Shown here: positions 44,871-59,187 of the stretch, in pieces
Layout of the letters: each line of letters begins with the position of its first letter
Numbering within the stretch: the first letter of the stretch is position 1
NCBI GenBank assembly: GCA_007026445.1
Contig: VDMD01000054.1
Location: 116,873-180,872, forward strand
Length of the DNA: 64,000 bases
From: Schizophyllum amplum
Taxonomy: Eukaryota > Basidiomycota > Agaricomycetes > Agaricales > Schizophyllaceae
Direction of reading: 5' to 3'
The notes under the pieces: generated by a model
What the model saw: the letters and a program-made list of their open reading frames with translations, nothing else
The model's database searches: none
Told to the model about the DNA's origin: nothing
Program-made: the position numbers and the translations under genes

Positions 44871-46370
44871 CTAGTCAATCTGGACGTGCACCTCCGGGCA
44901 TAAGGAGTGCAGTCTTTCGGTAAGGCTAGCGAACGAAACGTCTCCCCTGCTCTTGATGTATCCGAAAGGTAGGCCGACATGCAAGCGCCTCAATCCTCCT
45001 CCACAGCTAGCAGCAGGTGTGGCTCGTGATGTTACCGCGCGATACAGGTTCTCCGCAGCACGCCTGGTCTCTTCAGGCGTGAACTCGAGAAATTGTGTAT
45101 CGGAGAGGTCGAGGGTTTCGAGGTCTGGCAAGATGGCAGGCTCGGTATCGTGTGTTCGAAGGCGGGCGAAGAGCGAGGGATGTATGCGACAATTCTCCAG
45201 GCGGAGTATGCGGAGAGATGGAAGATGTGCGAGAACGGCTGCTATATTGTCATCGCCAGGCTCGACCACTTCGAGGACCTTCTCGGACATGTCGATGTAC
45301 CCTAACGTCAGGTCGTTTAGTGCCGGCATATGGTCTGCCAACGCCACGAGTCCGTCAAGGTGATCTTTGCAGGACCAGCCGGCACCAGCAGAGGTCAGCC
45401 TGAGCTTTGTCAATGCCGGGTAGTGCGCCAAGTGCACGATGTTCCATGGAAAATCGCACAGCTCCAGAATGAGATCCTCGAGCCTCGAAAACACGATCCC
45501 AGAGCTATTCAGCTCCTCAGAGATTTGCCCCACACTGTTTCCATTCAGATCCGCTTTTCGCAGTCGACTGCAGCTGAGGAACACAGTGCCGACATCATCG
45601 TACTCGGTGAACCCGTCCATCGATAGTACCTCCAGCTGGGACCACGGAAGAGGAAAGCCAACGGGTAACTTCTCCTTCAAGAAACCGTACAAGTTTCCCA
45701 GGACGACGGATCGCAGAGTGGGGCAATGGAAGGTCGGAAGCACATCGGTCACTATTGTCCAGTCGGGGTTGTCGATTTCAAGATGCGTGAGCTGCGGAAA
45801 GGATGCACCGGGATGATACAGCAACCCCGTTACGTCCAGTTGACACACGGGATGCAGAACGAGCTTTCCGACTTGAGCAGAGAGCTGTGGCGCACTGCTC
45901 GCGGCGAACAGAGGATATTCAGGCGTCGGGGATGTTGGACGCCTTACTTTTGGCAAGATACGAATGTCGAGAGGGAGGGGCGATGCTCGCGCGAACCATG
46001 CTACGATCTGCTGCCAATGGTCCTGATTCTGCGCGTAAGTCCGGGTCACCGTGAGGCGAGTCCACAGTTCTGCGGCCCCGAGAGCGACCGCGCGCCATTG
46101 AGAAGATACATGGCTGACGGTTAAGGCCGACATGCCATCGGATTCGTCGTCACTCTGGCACCAGGAAAAAACCTCCACGAGCAGCTCGGAGGGCAAGCGC
46201 CGTACAGGAGACGCAGATGCGCATCGCAATGCGTGTAGCTCGAGCGCTGCCTCCTTTTCCGTCAATTCGTCCTCTTCAAGAAGAGCGCGGGAACGATCGA
46301 TTCGTATACGGAGATCGTGAACTTGCTTTGTCCTCTCCTGTACCAACGCGGGGATTTTTGCGGCCTGCAT
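44871..46370 (-). CDS. F-box-like protein with leucine-rich C-terminal region (copy 2)
   Basis: Single uninterrupted frame of 499 codons on the minus strand; the start used is MQAAKIPALVQERTKQVHDL at 46370, which aligns with exon 2 of the copy at 15268-16973, so an upstream first exon is possible. It shares ALELHALRCASASPVRRLPS, ELLVEVF, LWTRLTVTRTYA, QIVAWFARASPLP, ASFPQLTHLE and LAHYPALTKLRL-type stretches with copy 1. The F-box-like segment lies at residues ~55-95 and leucine-rich segments follow. Probable SCF adaptor of unknown target. The two copies lie in opposite orientation ~28 kb apart. Confidence 0.8.
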   Translation of the reverse strand: MQAAKIPALVQERTKQVHDLRIRIDRSRALLEEDELTEKEAALELHALRCASASPVRRLPSELLVEVFSWCQSDDESDGMSALTVSHVSSQWRAVALGAAELWTRLTVTRTYAQNQDHWQQIVAWFARASPLPLDIRILPKVRRPTSPTPEYPLFAASSAPQLSAQVGKLVLHPVCQLDVTGLLYHPGASFPQLTHLEIDNPDWTIVTDVLPTFHCPTLRSVVLGNLYGFLKEKLPVGFPLPWSQLEVLSMDGFTEYDDVGTVFLSCSRLRKADLNGNSVGQISEELNSSGIVFSRLEDLILELCDFPWNIVHLAHYPALTKLRLTSAGAGWSCKDHLDGLVALADHMPALNDLTLGYIDMSEKVLEVVEPGDDNIAAVLAHLPSLRILRLENCRIHPSLFARLRTHDTEPAILPDLETLDLSDTQFLEFTPEETRRAAENLYRAVTSRATPAASCGGGLRRLHVGLPFGYIKSRGDVSFASLTERLHSLCPEVHVQID

Positions 46371-47568
46371 GGCGGTTGGATGCTCGTTATGAAAAATGGC
46401 ATGCCGCAGGCCATCGTCCAGCTATCAATGTACGACTCAATAACCCGCGGAAGATGACATCAAAACTTCACGCACTTTGCTTGCGAATTCAGCAGCAGAG
46501 TTCTCGAGCCGCGCCACCTGGTGCATCGATGGCCTTTGCGACAGGCGTCACCCTGCTATAACTTTGCGAGGGCCAAGAATTCAAAGAGGGCTCTAGTCTT
46601 ATTACAACTGTTCCGGAATGTAATGGCAAACGCGAGTTTTTTGACGGAAATTCCTGTCGCCCAAAAAGGCAATCTGGATTTTGAGGATCACGTGTTGAAC
46701 GATTGCTGGCTCGTTGCAGCTGTCGTCTTCGTCTGCGAGACGAGAAATATTTCTTAGTGGCTAAGCATGTCTATCACATGTTCTGTCATTGTTTTTATGA
46801 TACATACTTGTTGAAAAGCGGGCAGATACGTCGTCAAAGATCCTGGCATGGGGTACCTCGTTGAGAGCATCTTGCAGAAAAAAAAGCTTTGAAAAGCCTT
46901 GGAGTATTCAGATCATCACTTAGATGTACTAGCATTTTCCCAAGTGCCCTCTCCCTCAGGCGACTGCAGCGACGAGCCGTCTGCGCCAGGAAATGCAGAA
47001 TGCCTAATCGAGCGACATGCATTTCCGCCGAAAAGTTCGTGATGCATTACATCCGGAACAGTAATAATGTTGGTGAAGAACTTCAGCGAGAGCACTTCGG
47101 GATGTGACGGAAGTGATGAACAAGGGGTGCGCCCGAAAAGCAAAGCGATATGGGCCAGTGTAGTCTCCCGCGCAGACGTTCGTAGGCCATGTGCTTCTTT
47201 GTTCTCTCTTTAAGTTTCAATTTGGGACGTTCTTGCCTAAGCTTGGTCTCAACCATGATCTCGATCATCAGCCGTCTAACTTCAGCGTGCTTTTCTCCTG
47301 ACATGCATTCCGACCCTCACTTCTAGATACTCTTTCAACGGGAGAGATATATCAAGAAACCCGCCATGCTGCGGCCTTGGGATGCTCAGCGCTCACCTCT
47401 TGTGTGCGGACTCTACGGATATTTGAAGCGGCCAACGACAAACGTGATGCAGGTGGAAAACATCAGCTTGTCCATACGCTGTTTACACATTCAGGGCCGA
47501 AGTGGTGATAAAGAAGAGTAACGACAGAGAGCTTAATCGGAAGAATGTTGGAATTGCAGCACCGGTAA
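46371..47568. other. Intergenic region
   Basis: About 1.2 kb between the F-box gene and the first P450. No gene recognised; short open frames only. Confidence 0.45.
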
Positions 47569-49969
47569 TTAATCCGTCGAAGGGGCAAGGCGAACCTGCA
47601 GCGGGAGCTGCGACCCTTTCTCAATCTCCCCTTCAACCAGAGGAATCATGAAGCCGACCGCGCCACGCTGTATCTTCAGCTTCGGGTCGATGCTGAACTC
47701 AAACTTGTCGACAAGCTCGACGAGGAAAGCGGAGAGCTCCAGGACGGCGAAGCGCCAGCCTGTGAGTACGCTTCAGCACCACAGGGAAATAAGTAACGCG
47801 TCAGACTTACCGAGACACGCGCGGTTCCCTCCTCCAAAGGTGAGCCTACAAATATTATCAGACAAGACGCGGGAGAAAAGAGGTTGCGGACATACAAATT
47901 GGCGAAGACGCCAAGGGACTGCTTCGTGACATAGCCTTCTTTCAGCCAGCGATCGGGGTTGAATGAGTGAGCGTCGGCGCCAAAGACATTTGTGTCACTG
48001 CGATGCACGTGAGTCGTCCCAAGCCGACACTGCCAGGAAGTCCCATCTAATACTCACCGGTTGTACGCGGCTGTCGACAAGATGATTTTCTGGCCCTTCT
48101 GCACCGGAATCTCGTGAATTGGCTTCCCGTCAGTGCCGACGACAGGGTGGGACAGCGGGACAATATCGTCGCGCGTAGCCTCCTTGTGCATGTTGTAAAT
48201 GGCCGGGTGGAAGCGAAGAATTTCCTGCTTTCGTGTAAGCCATGATCGGGAGCAACACAAGTGTCATACCTTGACTATGGCAGTCATGTATGGCATATCG
48301 TCGAAGGTAGCTGCGGTAAGCTCAGGCTCGTCACGCTGGCGGCGCACAGTGCGAATCTCGTCGCGAAGGCGCGTCTGCACGTCTGTGTTTCTGCAGAGCT
48401 CGAGGAGGATCCAAGAAATCGTATTGGCGGTCGTCTCGTGCCCGGCAAGGACGATCGTCCTGTAAGGAGATGTTTCCTCAGCCAGCGCGCACAACTTTCA
48501 AGACGAACACGTACGAAAGCTGGGCCAGCATCTCATTTTGGGACAAGCTGTCCTTCGCGCCCGCGGTCGCGTTGGCCTTTACTGTGTTTTAAGTTAGGGC
48601 ACGGAGTCAATCAGAATATCGCAAGAATTGCCTCACCGAGAAGGCTCATGATGTCGTGGCCGCCGTTCTCGGCCAGGAGCGCTGCTGATTTCTCCTCCAC
48701 CAGCTGTCGTGCGACGCGCTCAGAGGCCTCCCGGCTGCGGATCAAGAAGGCACGCTTCTTGTCTGGAACATTTTCGTTCCAAAAGCGAACCAAATTGTCG
48801 GGCATGAGGGCGACCATCTGGCTGACAAAGATCTCCCAGTTGCCCGGGTTAAGCCGTGTCTTTGCGCTGTGGTGAACGGCGGTTGCTTAGCGCGATATCC
48901 AGTGGGTTGATGCAAGGACACGTACAACAGGTTATTGAACACCTTGGTCAGCTCGCCGGACATGTCATCCAGCGCGTTGAACTGGTAGTCGAAAGCAGCT
49001 GGATTGATTTAGCATTGGTATGGGCCTAAAACGAATATTTAGGGAGTACCTTCGCCGAGCGCATCTACCGAACTCAGATCAATACCGAAGGCACTGTGAG
49101 GTGCAAGCAAAACCCACCAAGAGTAGCCCGCGCGGTCCACGCGGGCACGTCGATGGTGAAGGTGTCTTGACCTTGCATCAGCTCGACCCATTTGTCAGCC
49201 ATCTGCAGGTCGTCAGTTCTGTGCAGCTGCCAGGCCAGAGCGCGACAGTACTTTGGCAGCCTTGCGGGAGAAGGAGGGAACATAGCTGGTGATGATTCAA
49301 ATAAGTACCCATTCTGAGCGCAGGTTGACCAGACTCACGTGCTGGCCTCCAGGCTGCCGAAGCCGGGGAGCATGATGCGACGCTGTCGCCTATGCGCATC
49401 GCCTGCGAAGAGAAAGTCAAGAGACGCAGAAAGCATGCGAGACAGATACGCACCCTCCACCACCAATACACTCTGGCCGAGAATGAGGCGCGCGTTCTCC
49501 TTACGCTCGGGCGCTCTCATGAAGCCATAGCCCGCCCCCTGCACGACGTACTTGACAGCCTTGGGGTCGCAGAGCCAAAGGTGTTGATACTGCAAATATG
49601 TCAGCACGCACATCAGGGCTACCACAAAAGAGCACGTACACCAAAAAGCCCTTCGAACTTCGCAGCACCGCCATGCACCCTCTGAAATGTGAAGTCGATC
49701 TGCGAACACAGACGTATCAGGACACGAGGCAACGACTTGAGATATGCTCACCTGGCCAACAGGCGTTCGATAGAAAATCGGCAGGTATCCTGGAGCCTTT
49801 GTCAGGCCCCGCACCAAATAATGACTGTCAGAAACGCACCGAGAACACGATGGGCAGCCTCGGGGCCCGGGAGGCCAGCGAGGGCGCCGCTACGCCTGCG
49901 ACGCACAAAGAGCGCAGAAAGGACGACGATGACGACAGCGGCGGTGAGCTGGACAGCAGAGAACGCCAT
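47569..49969 (-). CDS. Cytochrome P450 monooxygenase (copy 1)
   Basis: The start MAFSAVQLTAAVVIVVLSAL followed by FVRRRR is an N-terminal membrane anchor with stop-transfer arginines, then the hinge LAGLPGPE. Exons carry LWLCDPKAVKYVVQGAGYGF, DAHRRQRRIMLPGFGSLEAS (C-helix WxxxR-like region), IVLAGHETTANTISW (I-helix oxygen-binding A-G-x-E-T-T), EILRFHPAIYN (K-helix ExxR), FNPDRWLKEGY and LTFGGGNRACLG (heme-binding Cys loop). The stop is at 47569-47571. About a dozen introns join in phase and no frame break is found. It is an endoplasmic reticulum monooxygenase needing P450 reductase; the substrate is unknown. The second P450 at 52972-55407 is a close relative in the same orientation. Confidence 0.88.
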
Positions 49970-50011
49970 TGTGGGGAATGGAGAACTCAGAACCACCACA
50001 GAAAAATTACT

Positions 50012-50018
50012 TATATAG
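50012..50018 (-). promoter_or_regulatory. TATA box of P450 copy 1
   Basis: On the minus strand GCTATATAAGTAA lies about 45 bases upstream of the ATG at 49969. Confidence 0.6.
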
Positions 50019-51637
50019 CATCGCGGTTCCCCAGTGCGAGCTGCGCCCCACTTCCTTAGCCGTACACGAACTTGACGACAGTCTGTGGGTCGGCGGATAG
50101 GAGCACAATATACAGGCCAGCCATAGCGTCAGCCCTGCGCGCTACCGGCGCAGCTGGGTGAGAGAGCGGCGAGCAAGCGCGAGAAGTGCAGTAAGCACAC
50201 GGCGCGTAAGGATATTGCGAGGCGGTAAAAGAGCCGATGACCGCTGGAGAGAGCTATCAGCAGTGGGGCCGTGAGCATCGATGCAGGGAAGAGAAGCAGA
50301 GGACGCACCTTCCCATCATCTCTGCATTCAGACAGTATTCACATTGTGGATCCCATGAAGGACTCTGACCACCGAACAAGTGAGGCTTGCTATAAATTCA
50401 CTATCCTGGCTTTTGAACCGACCTGCTCTTGGGCACTTCAGCGCTTCAAAGTGGCGGAGTTTGAGGGCTTTCGTTCAATTTAGATTCAGAAGGTCGCTGA
50501 GATGGGATGGTGGCAAGGTTAAAGGCGGTAATAATTCATTACGGTAAATCTGGATCGACATTGGTCCGATGAACAAATAACTTCGAAATTTGAACTCACG
50601 TTTGCTATGTGCTTAGACTTGAGCGCAAGCTTGAGCATGAAGGCCAGAGAAAGACATCGGCTTAGCGCACCAGTTCGACGATCGACCTGTCTGGCAGCGC
50701 GGGGCCCGATGAAAAAAAAACCAATAGGCAATGTTAAGATAGTGTTAGTTTAAGTACGCCCAGCGCTTCATGATGAATGGACCATTTGGCTGCTGGCTGG
50801 GCCCTCCGTTGCATGTCCGGACGCAAAGTTGAACGGAAAGAGTTAACATCGCACTGCCAAAAGAACCGGAAAGGACCTTAAAGCTTGATTCCTTGAGGGT
50901 CATAAGTACAAAGTCTTGCTGTCGCGAGAAATGTGCGGCTTACAGCAGTAACATGGGTCTATATGGCCAGCGATAGTCCTGCAAAGTCATGCTGGGTGTC
51001 GGCTGTCAATGGCTGCGGGTATTACAGATCCAAGATTCATGGCCCGGGCCACGTTTCTCTCATGAGAATTTCCACCCATGGATTATCGCTGTTGCAGAAG
51101 GCGCCACAGCCAATTGAGGTAAGCACCGGACGATGGACGAGGGCAAGTGCCAAGAACAGGAAAATATGATCGTCAAGTCCAGAAACTTGAAGTGATGGGG
51201 CACGTGGAGGGTCACGCGTTTCTTTGTTCTCTTCTTTAGGGATGTTGATCTCCCACCCTTCATTCGACTACGATCTTCCCGATATGTATCGCCTCCGTGG
51301 CGGATACTCACAGATACTCACTCCTCCCCACAAACTCAGATATGTCTGAAGAAAAGAACAACCACACCGGCGACTGAGGCCCTCCCACTGGTCAAGGCAG
51401 CATGCGCGTACTTGCGTTGAAACGCGATCTCAGGTTCATACTTACTTACGCTGCTCCCGTCCCCATACTATCTACTCCGCCGTTGCATGATGTCCGCCGT
51501 ACGGTGTATCGTATGGCATGCTCTTCGATGGCGGGGTACATAAGGCCAACGGCCTCGCCGCCTCAGCGACGCTTACGACGTTCGCTTTCCCTTCTTTCCT
51601 GTCCTTCCTTGGTTCACTATCCTTTCTGGTCTTTGTA
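50019..51637. other. Intergenic region
   Basis: About 1.6 kb between divergent genes; it holds the promoters of P450 copy 1 and the ETX/MTX2-like gene. A TACATAAGG element near 51538 may serve the latter. No other gene recognised. Confidence 0.45.
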
Positions 51638-52779
51638 ATGGCCCGCTTCTCTCTCGTCCTCGTCTCTTTGGCGCTTGCTCTCCTTTCTAGCGCCACACCA
51701 ATGCCCCACTCAGCATCCGTCCCGCGCGACGCGACGAAGCTTGCCTATGACGAGGTCGCGAAGCGAATTATCGCATACGATGCGCACGGTACCCATCTCG
51801 GCTTCGTCAAGCATGAGAGCATCCAGAGCAAGCGCGATGGCGGTGCCTGCAGTGCGCTGAGCTCCGACGATGTCCAGAAGCGTGAGTATGTAGTTGTTCA
51901 CCAGCCTTTCCGTTAACACCCGTGCAGTGCCTGGCTGGGATACCCTCAACCAGAAGGCCAGAGACAACTGGGGCACTGGCTCGCGAAAGGTCGTCACCAA
52001 CGATAAGGACGTGAGTGTTGGAAGTCATGATCATTACGGGCGCAATATCTGATGCATGCCATTCCGCAGTTGCCCGAACAACCTGCTCAGGTCTGCGCGG
52101 AGGACGCGGGCGACATGACCATCAACGGCGATCCACAATGCACGACGCAGTCTCAGACGCTTGACACAACAGTGACTGGTACGAACGGTACCGCAACTGT
52201 CAGCCAGACAACTGGTACGAAGTACTCCTCGTCGCAAACCGTTTCGCGTGCGTATTCCATATTGCTTTGTCAGAGTCTCGCTGTGGTTACTTACAAGCCC
52301 ATGCTTCTCCAGAAATGGCTTCCATTGCCATCGGAGAGACCGTCTCGGTCCCAATCAGGATCCCCAAGATCGCGAACATGACCGAGGCCACGTCGCTGAC
52401 GGCCACCTTCACGAACACGTTGTCGAACACGGAGACTTCGGAGTCGAACCAGCAGACAACGCAGACGGTCGCGATTGCTGTGCCCAAGGATAGCACATGC
52501 GGCGTGTCATTCGACGTTACGACCTGCACGACGCAGGGGTCCGGGCAGGTGCCGTTCGTTGCGACCGGCTGGGTGTGGTTCGAGTACGACAAGAAGACGA
52601 AGGGACATTACAAGTGTGCGTGTCCGCATTGATCTCCTGGGAACGTGGTGCTAAGGTTTGCTGCAGGGGCGCTCAACATCGACGATATCCTGTCGAACAA
52701 GGACGACCGGTCGACGTTCATGAAGTTCAATGCCCAGGTCAGCACTGACACGAATGGCGAGTACGAGGCGACCTGCTAG
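51638..52779 (+). CDS. Secreted protein resembling ETX/MTX2 (aerolysin-type) beta-pore-forming family
   Basis: The start at 51638 gives a clear signal peptide (MARFSLVLVSLALALLSSA) and the gene is intact through four introns to TAG 52777-52779, giving about 270-280 residues. After a short N-terminal region come a Thr/Ser-rich, strongly beta-prone middle segment, a region with alternating polar residues of the kind that forms the membrane hairpin in aerolysin-like proteins, and a C-terminal sandwich-like part with several cysteines. This layout is what I associate with fungal ETX/MTX2-like secreted proteins, but there is no short diagnostic motif, so the family call is an inference from composition and order. 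Roles in defence against animals or competitors are known for such families generally. It is flanked on both sides by minus-strand P450 genes. Confidence 0.5.
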
Positions 52780-52971
52780 AGAACAGGTCAGACCGGTTTA
52801 CTCTTCTACTCCCGCATCGCCTCGAGAACGTCGACACGACAGAGTTGCTATTGATCATTTTATTTATTTGCAAGATAAGTGCGAACTTGGGGTGTATTAC
52901 AGCAACTTTATCCACGCAATGTATTGGGTTCCGCACGCAATCATATACTCATTCATCCACCGACGCAAGCT

Positions 52972-55407
52972 TTACATGCAACGGTAACTGCACCCTTTGT
53001 CCAATTCACCTTCAATCATGGGTATCATAATGGACGCCGCTCCCCTATGGACCTTCATCGCCGGGTTCACGCTGAACTCAAACCGGTCGACCAGCTCGAC
53101 TAGGAAGGCAGATAGTTCGAGGACGGCAAAGCGCCAACCTGGCATGCTAGTTAGTCAACACTATTCAGTTTGCGGCACGAAGCGCAAACCTCACCGAGAC
53201 ATGCGCGGTGCCCACCGCCGAAAGTCAATAGACTGCTATATGGCCCGACGCCTGCGCGCTTGCTCACATAGCCCTCCTTCAACCACCGCTCGGGGTCGAA
53301 CCGGTCCGCGTCCGCGCCGAAGATGTCCTTATCCCTGCCAAAACACGATGTGGTCAGCCTGGTCGCTCGGGATACGAAGGATATGCCACTTACCGGTTGA
53401 ACGCCGCGATGGAGATAAGCACCTTTTGCCCCTTTGGGACCATAACCTCGTGGACCGGCCGACCCTGCGTGTCATAAAGCGGCCGCGACAAAGGGATCAC
53501 GTCGTCCCGCATCGCCGTACGAGAAGTATTGTACACCGGCGCATGAAATCTGAGTACCTCCTGTGATACAGAGGCGTCAACTCAGGGCTTTCGTGTACAG
53601 TGCGAGACGTACCTTGACCACCGCGCTCAAATAAGGCATAGAGTGAATCGCAGTCGCCGTCAGCTCCGGCTCCTTACGCTCGAGCCGTACCGCGCGGATT
53701 TCCGCTCGCAGGCGCGCCTGTACGTGGGGCTGCTGCGAGAGTTCGAGCAGTGCCCAGGAGAGCGAGTTGGCCGTCGTCTCGTGCCCGGCCAGTAGGATGG
53801 TGCTGCGAATGGGTGTAAGCGAGGGGCTGGCGATTATTCAGGGAAAGCTCACAGAAGTTGGGCAAGCAGCTCGTCTTCCCCGAGTCGGACCTTCGCATCC
53901 GCGGTACCATTCGCGTGGACTATTGAGGCGTCAATATGATGAGATGGGAGCGGACACAAGGGATTATGTACGCACCCAGCCGGCTGAGCACATCGTTCGC
54001 GCACTTCCCTCTCGATAGCGTGCCCTTCTCGTCCTGTCCGTTCTTCTCCGCCGAACGCTTCTCCTGGACCAGATCCTTCGCAACGCCCTCTGCCACTAGG
54101 CGACACCGCTTGACGAATGCGCGCTTCCTGTTCGGCACCGTGTCGTTCCACCAGCGCATGAGGGGTGTCGGCACTAGGCCGAGGCTTTCGGCCATGAAAA
54201 TTTCCAGATTGCTCGGCGACCGGCGGGTCTTGGTGCTACAGAAGCGGGAAGATGTGAGCAAAGTTCCGTAAGTATAAAAAGCGCAGGGAGTCCAAGACAC
54301 TAAGCGCGTGACGGGTGATGGACATCGAAAGCGCGACTCACAAAAGGTTAGAGTACACCTTGACGAGCTCATTAGAACTATCCGTGAGGGCGTTGAACTG
54401 GATATCGAACGCGGCTGCAACGAGATAGGTACAAGCGTCAGCGATAAGTCCTGATGTATGGCAGTCACTCGCTGACCTTCGCCGATAGCATCTGCAGCGA
54501 TGTTGTTAGTGATACATATCTCAAATCTGATGACGAAGGTGCCTACCTAGTGTCGCTCGCGCGACCCACGAAGGGACGTCGACCGCGGAATTGCCGTCAT
54601 GTATCATCTCTGCCCACTCGTCCGCCATCTGTGGGACGGTGGTTAGCGCGCCACAAATGATATCTCACCGTACGTACCTGGGCAGCCTTGCTCGCGAACG
54701 AGGGTACGAATCTGGGGAGAGTTCAATAAGAGAGAAGGTTGGTCGTAAGGTAACAAAACGACGTACGTATTGGCCTCAAGGCTTCCAAAGCTAGGGAGCA
54801 GCATTCGTCGCTGGCGCTTGTGGTCGTCGCCTATACGAAGTGAGCGTCACAAATATCGCCATCATCGACTCGAACGCTGACCTTCAACAGTGAGGACACC
54901 TTGTCCTAAAAGCAGACGCGAGGCCTCTTTGCGGTCGCTAGGGCGTACGAAGCCATAGCCCGCCGTTTGCATGATGTATTGTACCGCTTTAGGATCGGAA
55001 ATCATGAGGTGCTGTTCCTGGGGATCACCTGTGAGCGCCCGCGAAGCGGCAAAGGCAGGAAAAACATACCCCAAAAGCGCCGGTAAATTTTGCGGTGCCG
55101 CCATATTTTCTGTACCAATTGAAGTCGACCTTGAGATAGAATTCAGAAAAGGCGAACGATGGACGCAGAAGCTGGCGTACCTCGGTAGCAGGCGAGCGTG
55201 AGAGAAGGGGCAAATTGCCTGGTTATTTTCAGTAAATATATTGGCTGCGCGAAGCTGTAAAAACCCACCGAGGAGGAAGTGCCCGCTGCGAGGTCCAGGT
55301 ACATGAGCGAGAAAGAGGCGCTTTCTGCGCAGCTCGTAGATGGCGACAATGGCGAAGCCAACAGTAAAGATAAAGAACACATAACTGAGCGGCGCTGCGG
55401 GTTCCAT
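52972..55407 (-). CDS. Cytochrome P450 monooxygenase (copy 2)
   Basis: The start MEPAAPLSYVFFIFTVGFAI at 55407 gives a membrane anchor, followed by ELRRKRLFLAHVPGPRSGH. Further exons show DFNWYRKYGGTAKFTGAFG, MISDPKAVQYIMQTAGYGF, GQGVLTVEG, ILLAGHETTANSLSWALLEL (I-helix), EVLRFHAPVYNTSR (ExxR), FDPERWLKEGYVSKR and LTFGGGHRACLGWRFAVLEL (heme Cys loop), ending CSYRCM at 52972. Exon order and phrases match P450 copy 1 closely, so the two arose by duplication and then diverged. No frame breaks found. Only 190 bases separate its 3' end from the 3' end of the convergent ETX/MTX2-like gene. Confidence 0.88.
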
Positions 55408-55450
55408 GACTGTGTTTGGGATGGAAAACTCAGGAGTGGACCCTCTCCCT

Positions 55451-55456
55451 TTATAG
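55451..55456 (-). promoter_or_regulatory. TATA box of P450 copy 2
   Basis: On the minus strand GCTATAAAGGG lies about 45 bases upstream of the ATG at 55407. Confidence 0.6.
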
Positions 55457-56313
55457 CAGCCGATCCTGTCTAGGCGAGGATAGACGAGAGACATGTGGAG
55501 CAGACCCCGGTGCGAACGGTGACGATATGGTCCCTGCCTTGTTCCCTTCACTAAACAAAGACAACTCACCGGTGAGAGCGGCCTTGAGCATGCGGTGCGG
55601 TCCGTCAGTCTAGCTTTGGCAGGTGCCGGCGGCAGGAGGCGATACGTGTGAATAGGGGTGCTCATGTCGTAGGTCTCGCAATGTGCGGGCGAGTCGGTCG
55701 TCGATTGAAACCCAGCTCATGATGCACTTGTATTGTTCGCCTACCGTTCGTTGGTCGGGATGAACCAATGAGGGCAGGTCGTTGTCAATGTCATCGTCAG
55801 GAGAGGCATGATTCTGGAGGATCCGAGCTCGCGGAGTTATGAAGTCACGAAAAGGGTCGATCCAAGGCAGCAATTGTCGGCGTGAAGCATACCACCGTCG
55901 CCACCGACCGAGCAGCAGTGCATCGAATCGTTTGAGGGGGTCACAAGTCCCGCGGCAAAACAGTAAGAAAGGGACGGTCTGCCGGCGCTTTCAAGTCCGT
56001 GGCCGAGCAGCCCGTGGATGAAGAGAGCGTGAAGAGAGACGATTTCCTTTTCCTACTTATGAAAGTACCGCTGGGACAAGGAGCCAGAGCGCCAGAGTAG
56101 ACATACCTAAACATGCTGAAAGTTGAACTTTGGAACGCAAAGCTACCGCCGGGCGATGCCGCGACGGAGCAGCCAAACAAAAGCAAAGGCGTCCCTGCAT
56201 GGCGCTCGTCCGAGTCGTTCTTGAATTCAACGACGCCGGTGACGCGGAGCTCATACTCATTCTTATCCTCCTTGTCATCGTGCGGTGCTCCGTAAACCAG
56301 AAGTCGGTTTTAT
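55457..56313. other. Intergenic region between divergent genes
   Basis: About 860 bases between P450 copy 2 and the PRP4 kinase gene. No supported gene. Confidence 0.45.
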
Positions 56314-58804
<2,491 letters not shown>

Positions 58805-59187
58805 GCCTCGTGGCGTGGGCCAGGGATCAGCTGTCAATAGACACGATACGGACGACCAGTATGTTCTGTACATATGACCACGCCCGACCGCTTCCTGTGA
58901 TACGTTCACCTGTGTGAATTATAGATCGAAATGGAGATCTTGGTGGCCGATGATCATGCTATTGCGAATACGCTTCCGTCTGGACGTGTGAAGGTGTCCT
59001 CGAGGCCTGTTCCCCCGCGTCATATGAGATGGGAGGCGTGGATTCTGCAGATCCTTGCTGCGCCCGGTAGTGCGGGTGGACCAGATAACCGACGCATGTA
59101 GATATAAGCGCCATCTGACGAGACGGAGGTGTTTTCGTTCTTTCGTTCTGGCGTCTACCTTACGCTGCACAGTACAGGAACTTGACG
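58805..59187. other. Intergenic region
   Basis: About 380 bases between PRP4 and the cyclase gene; nothing recognised. Confidence 0.45.
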
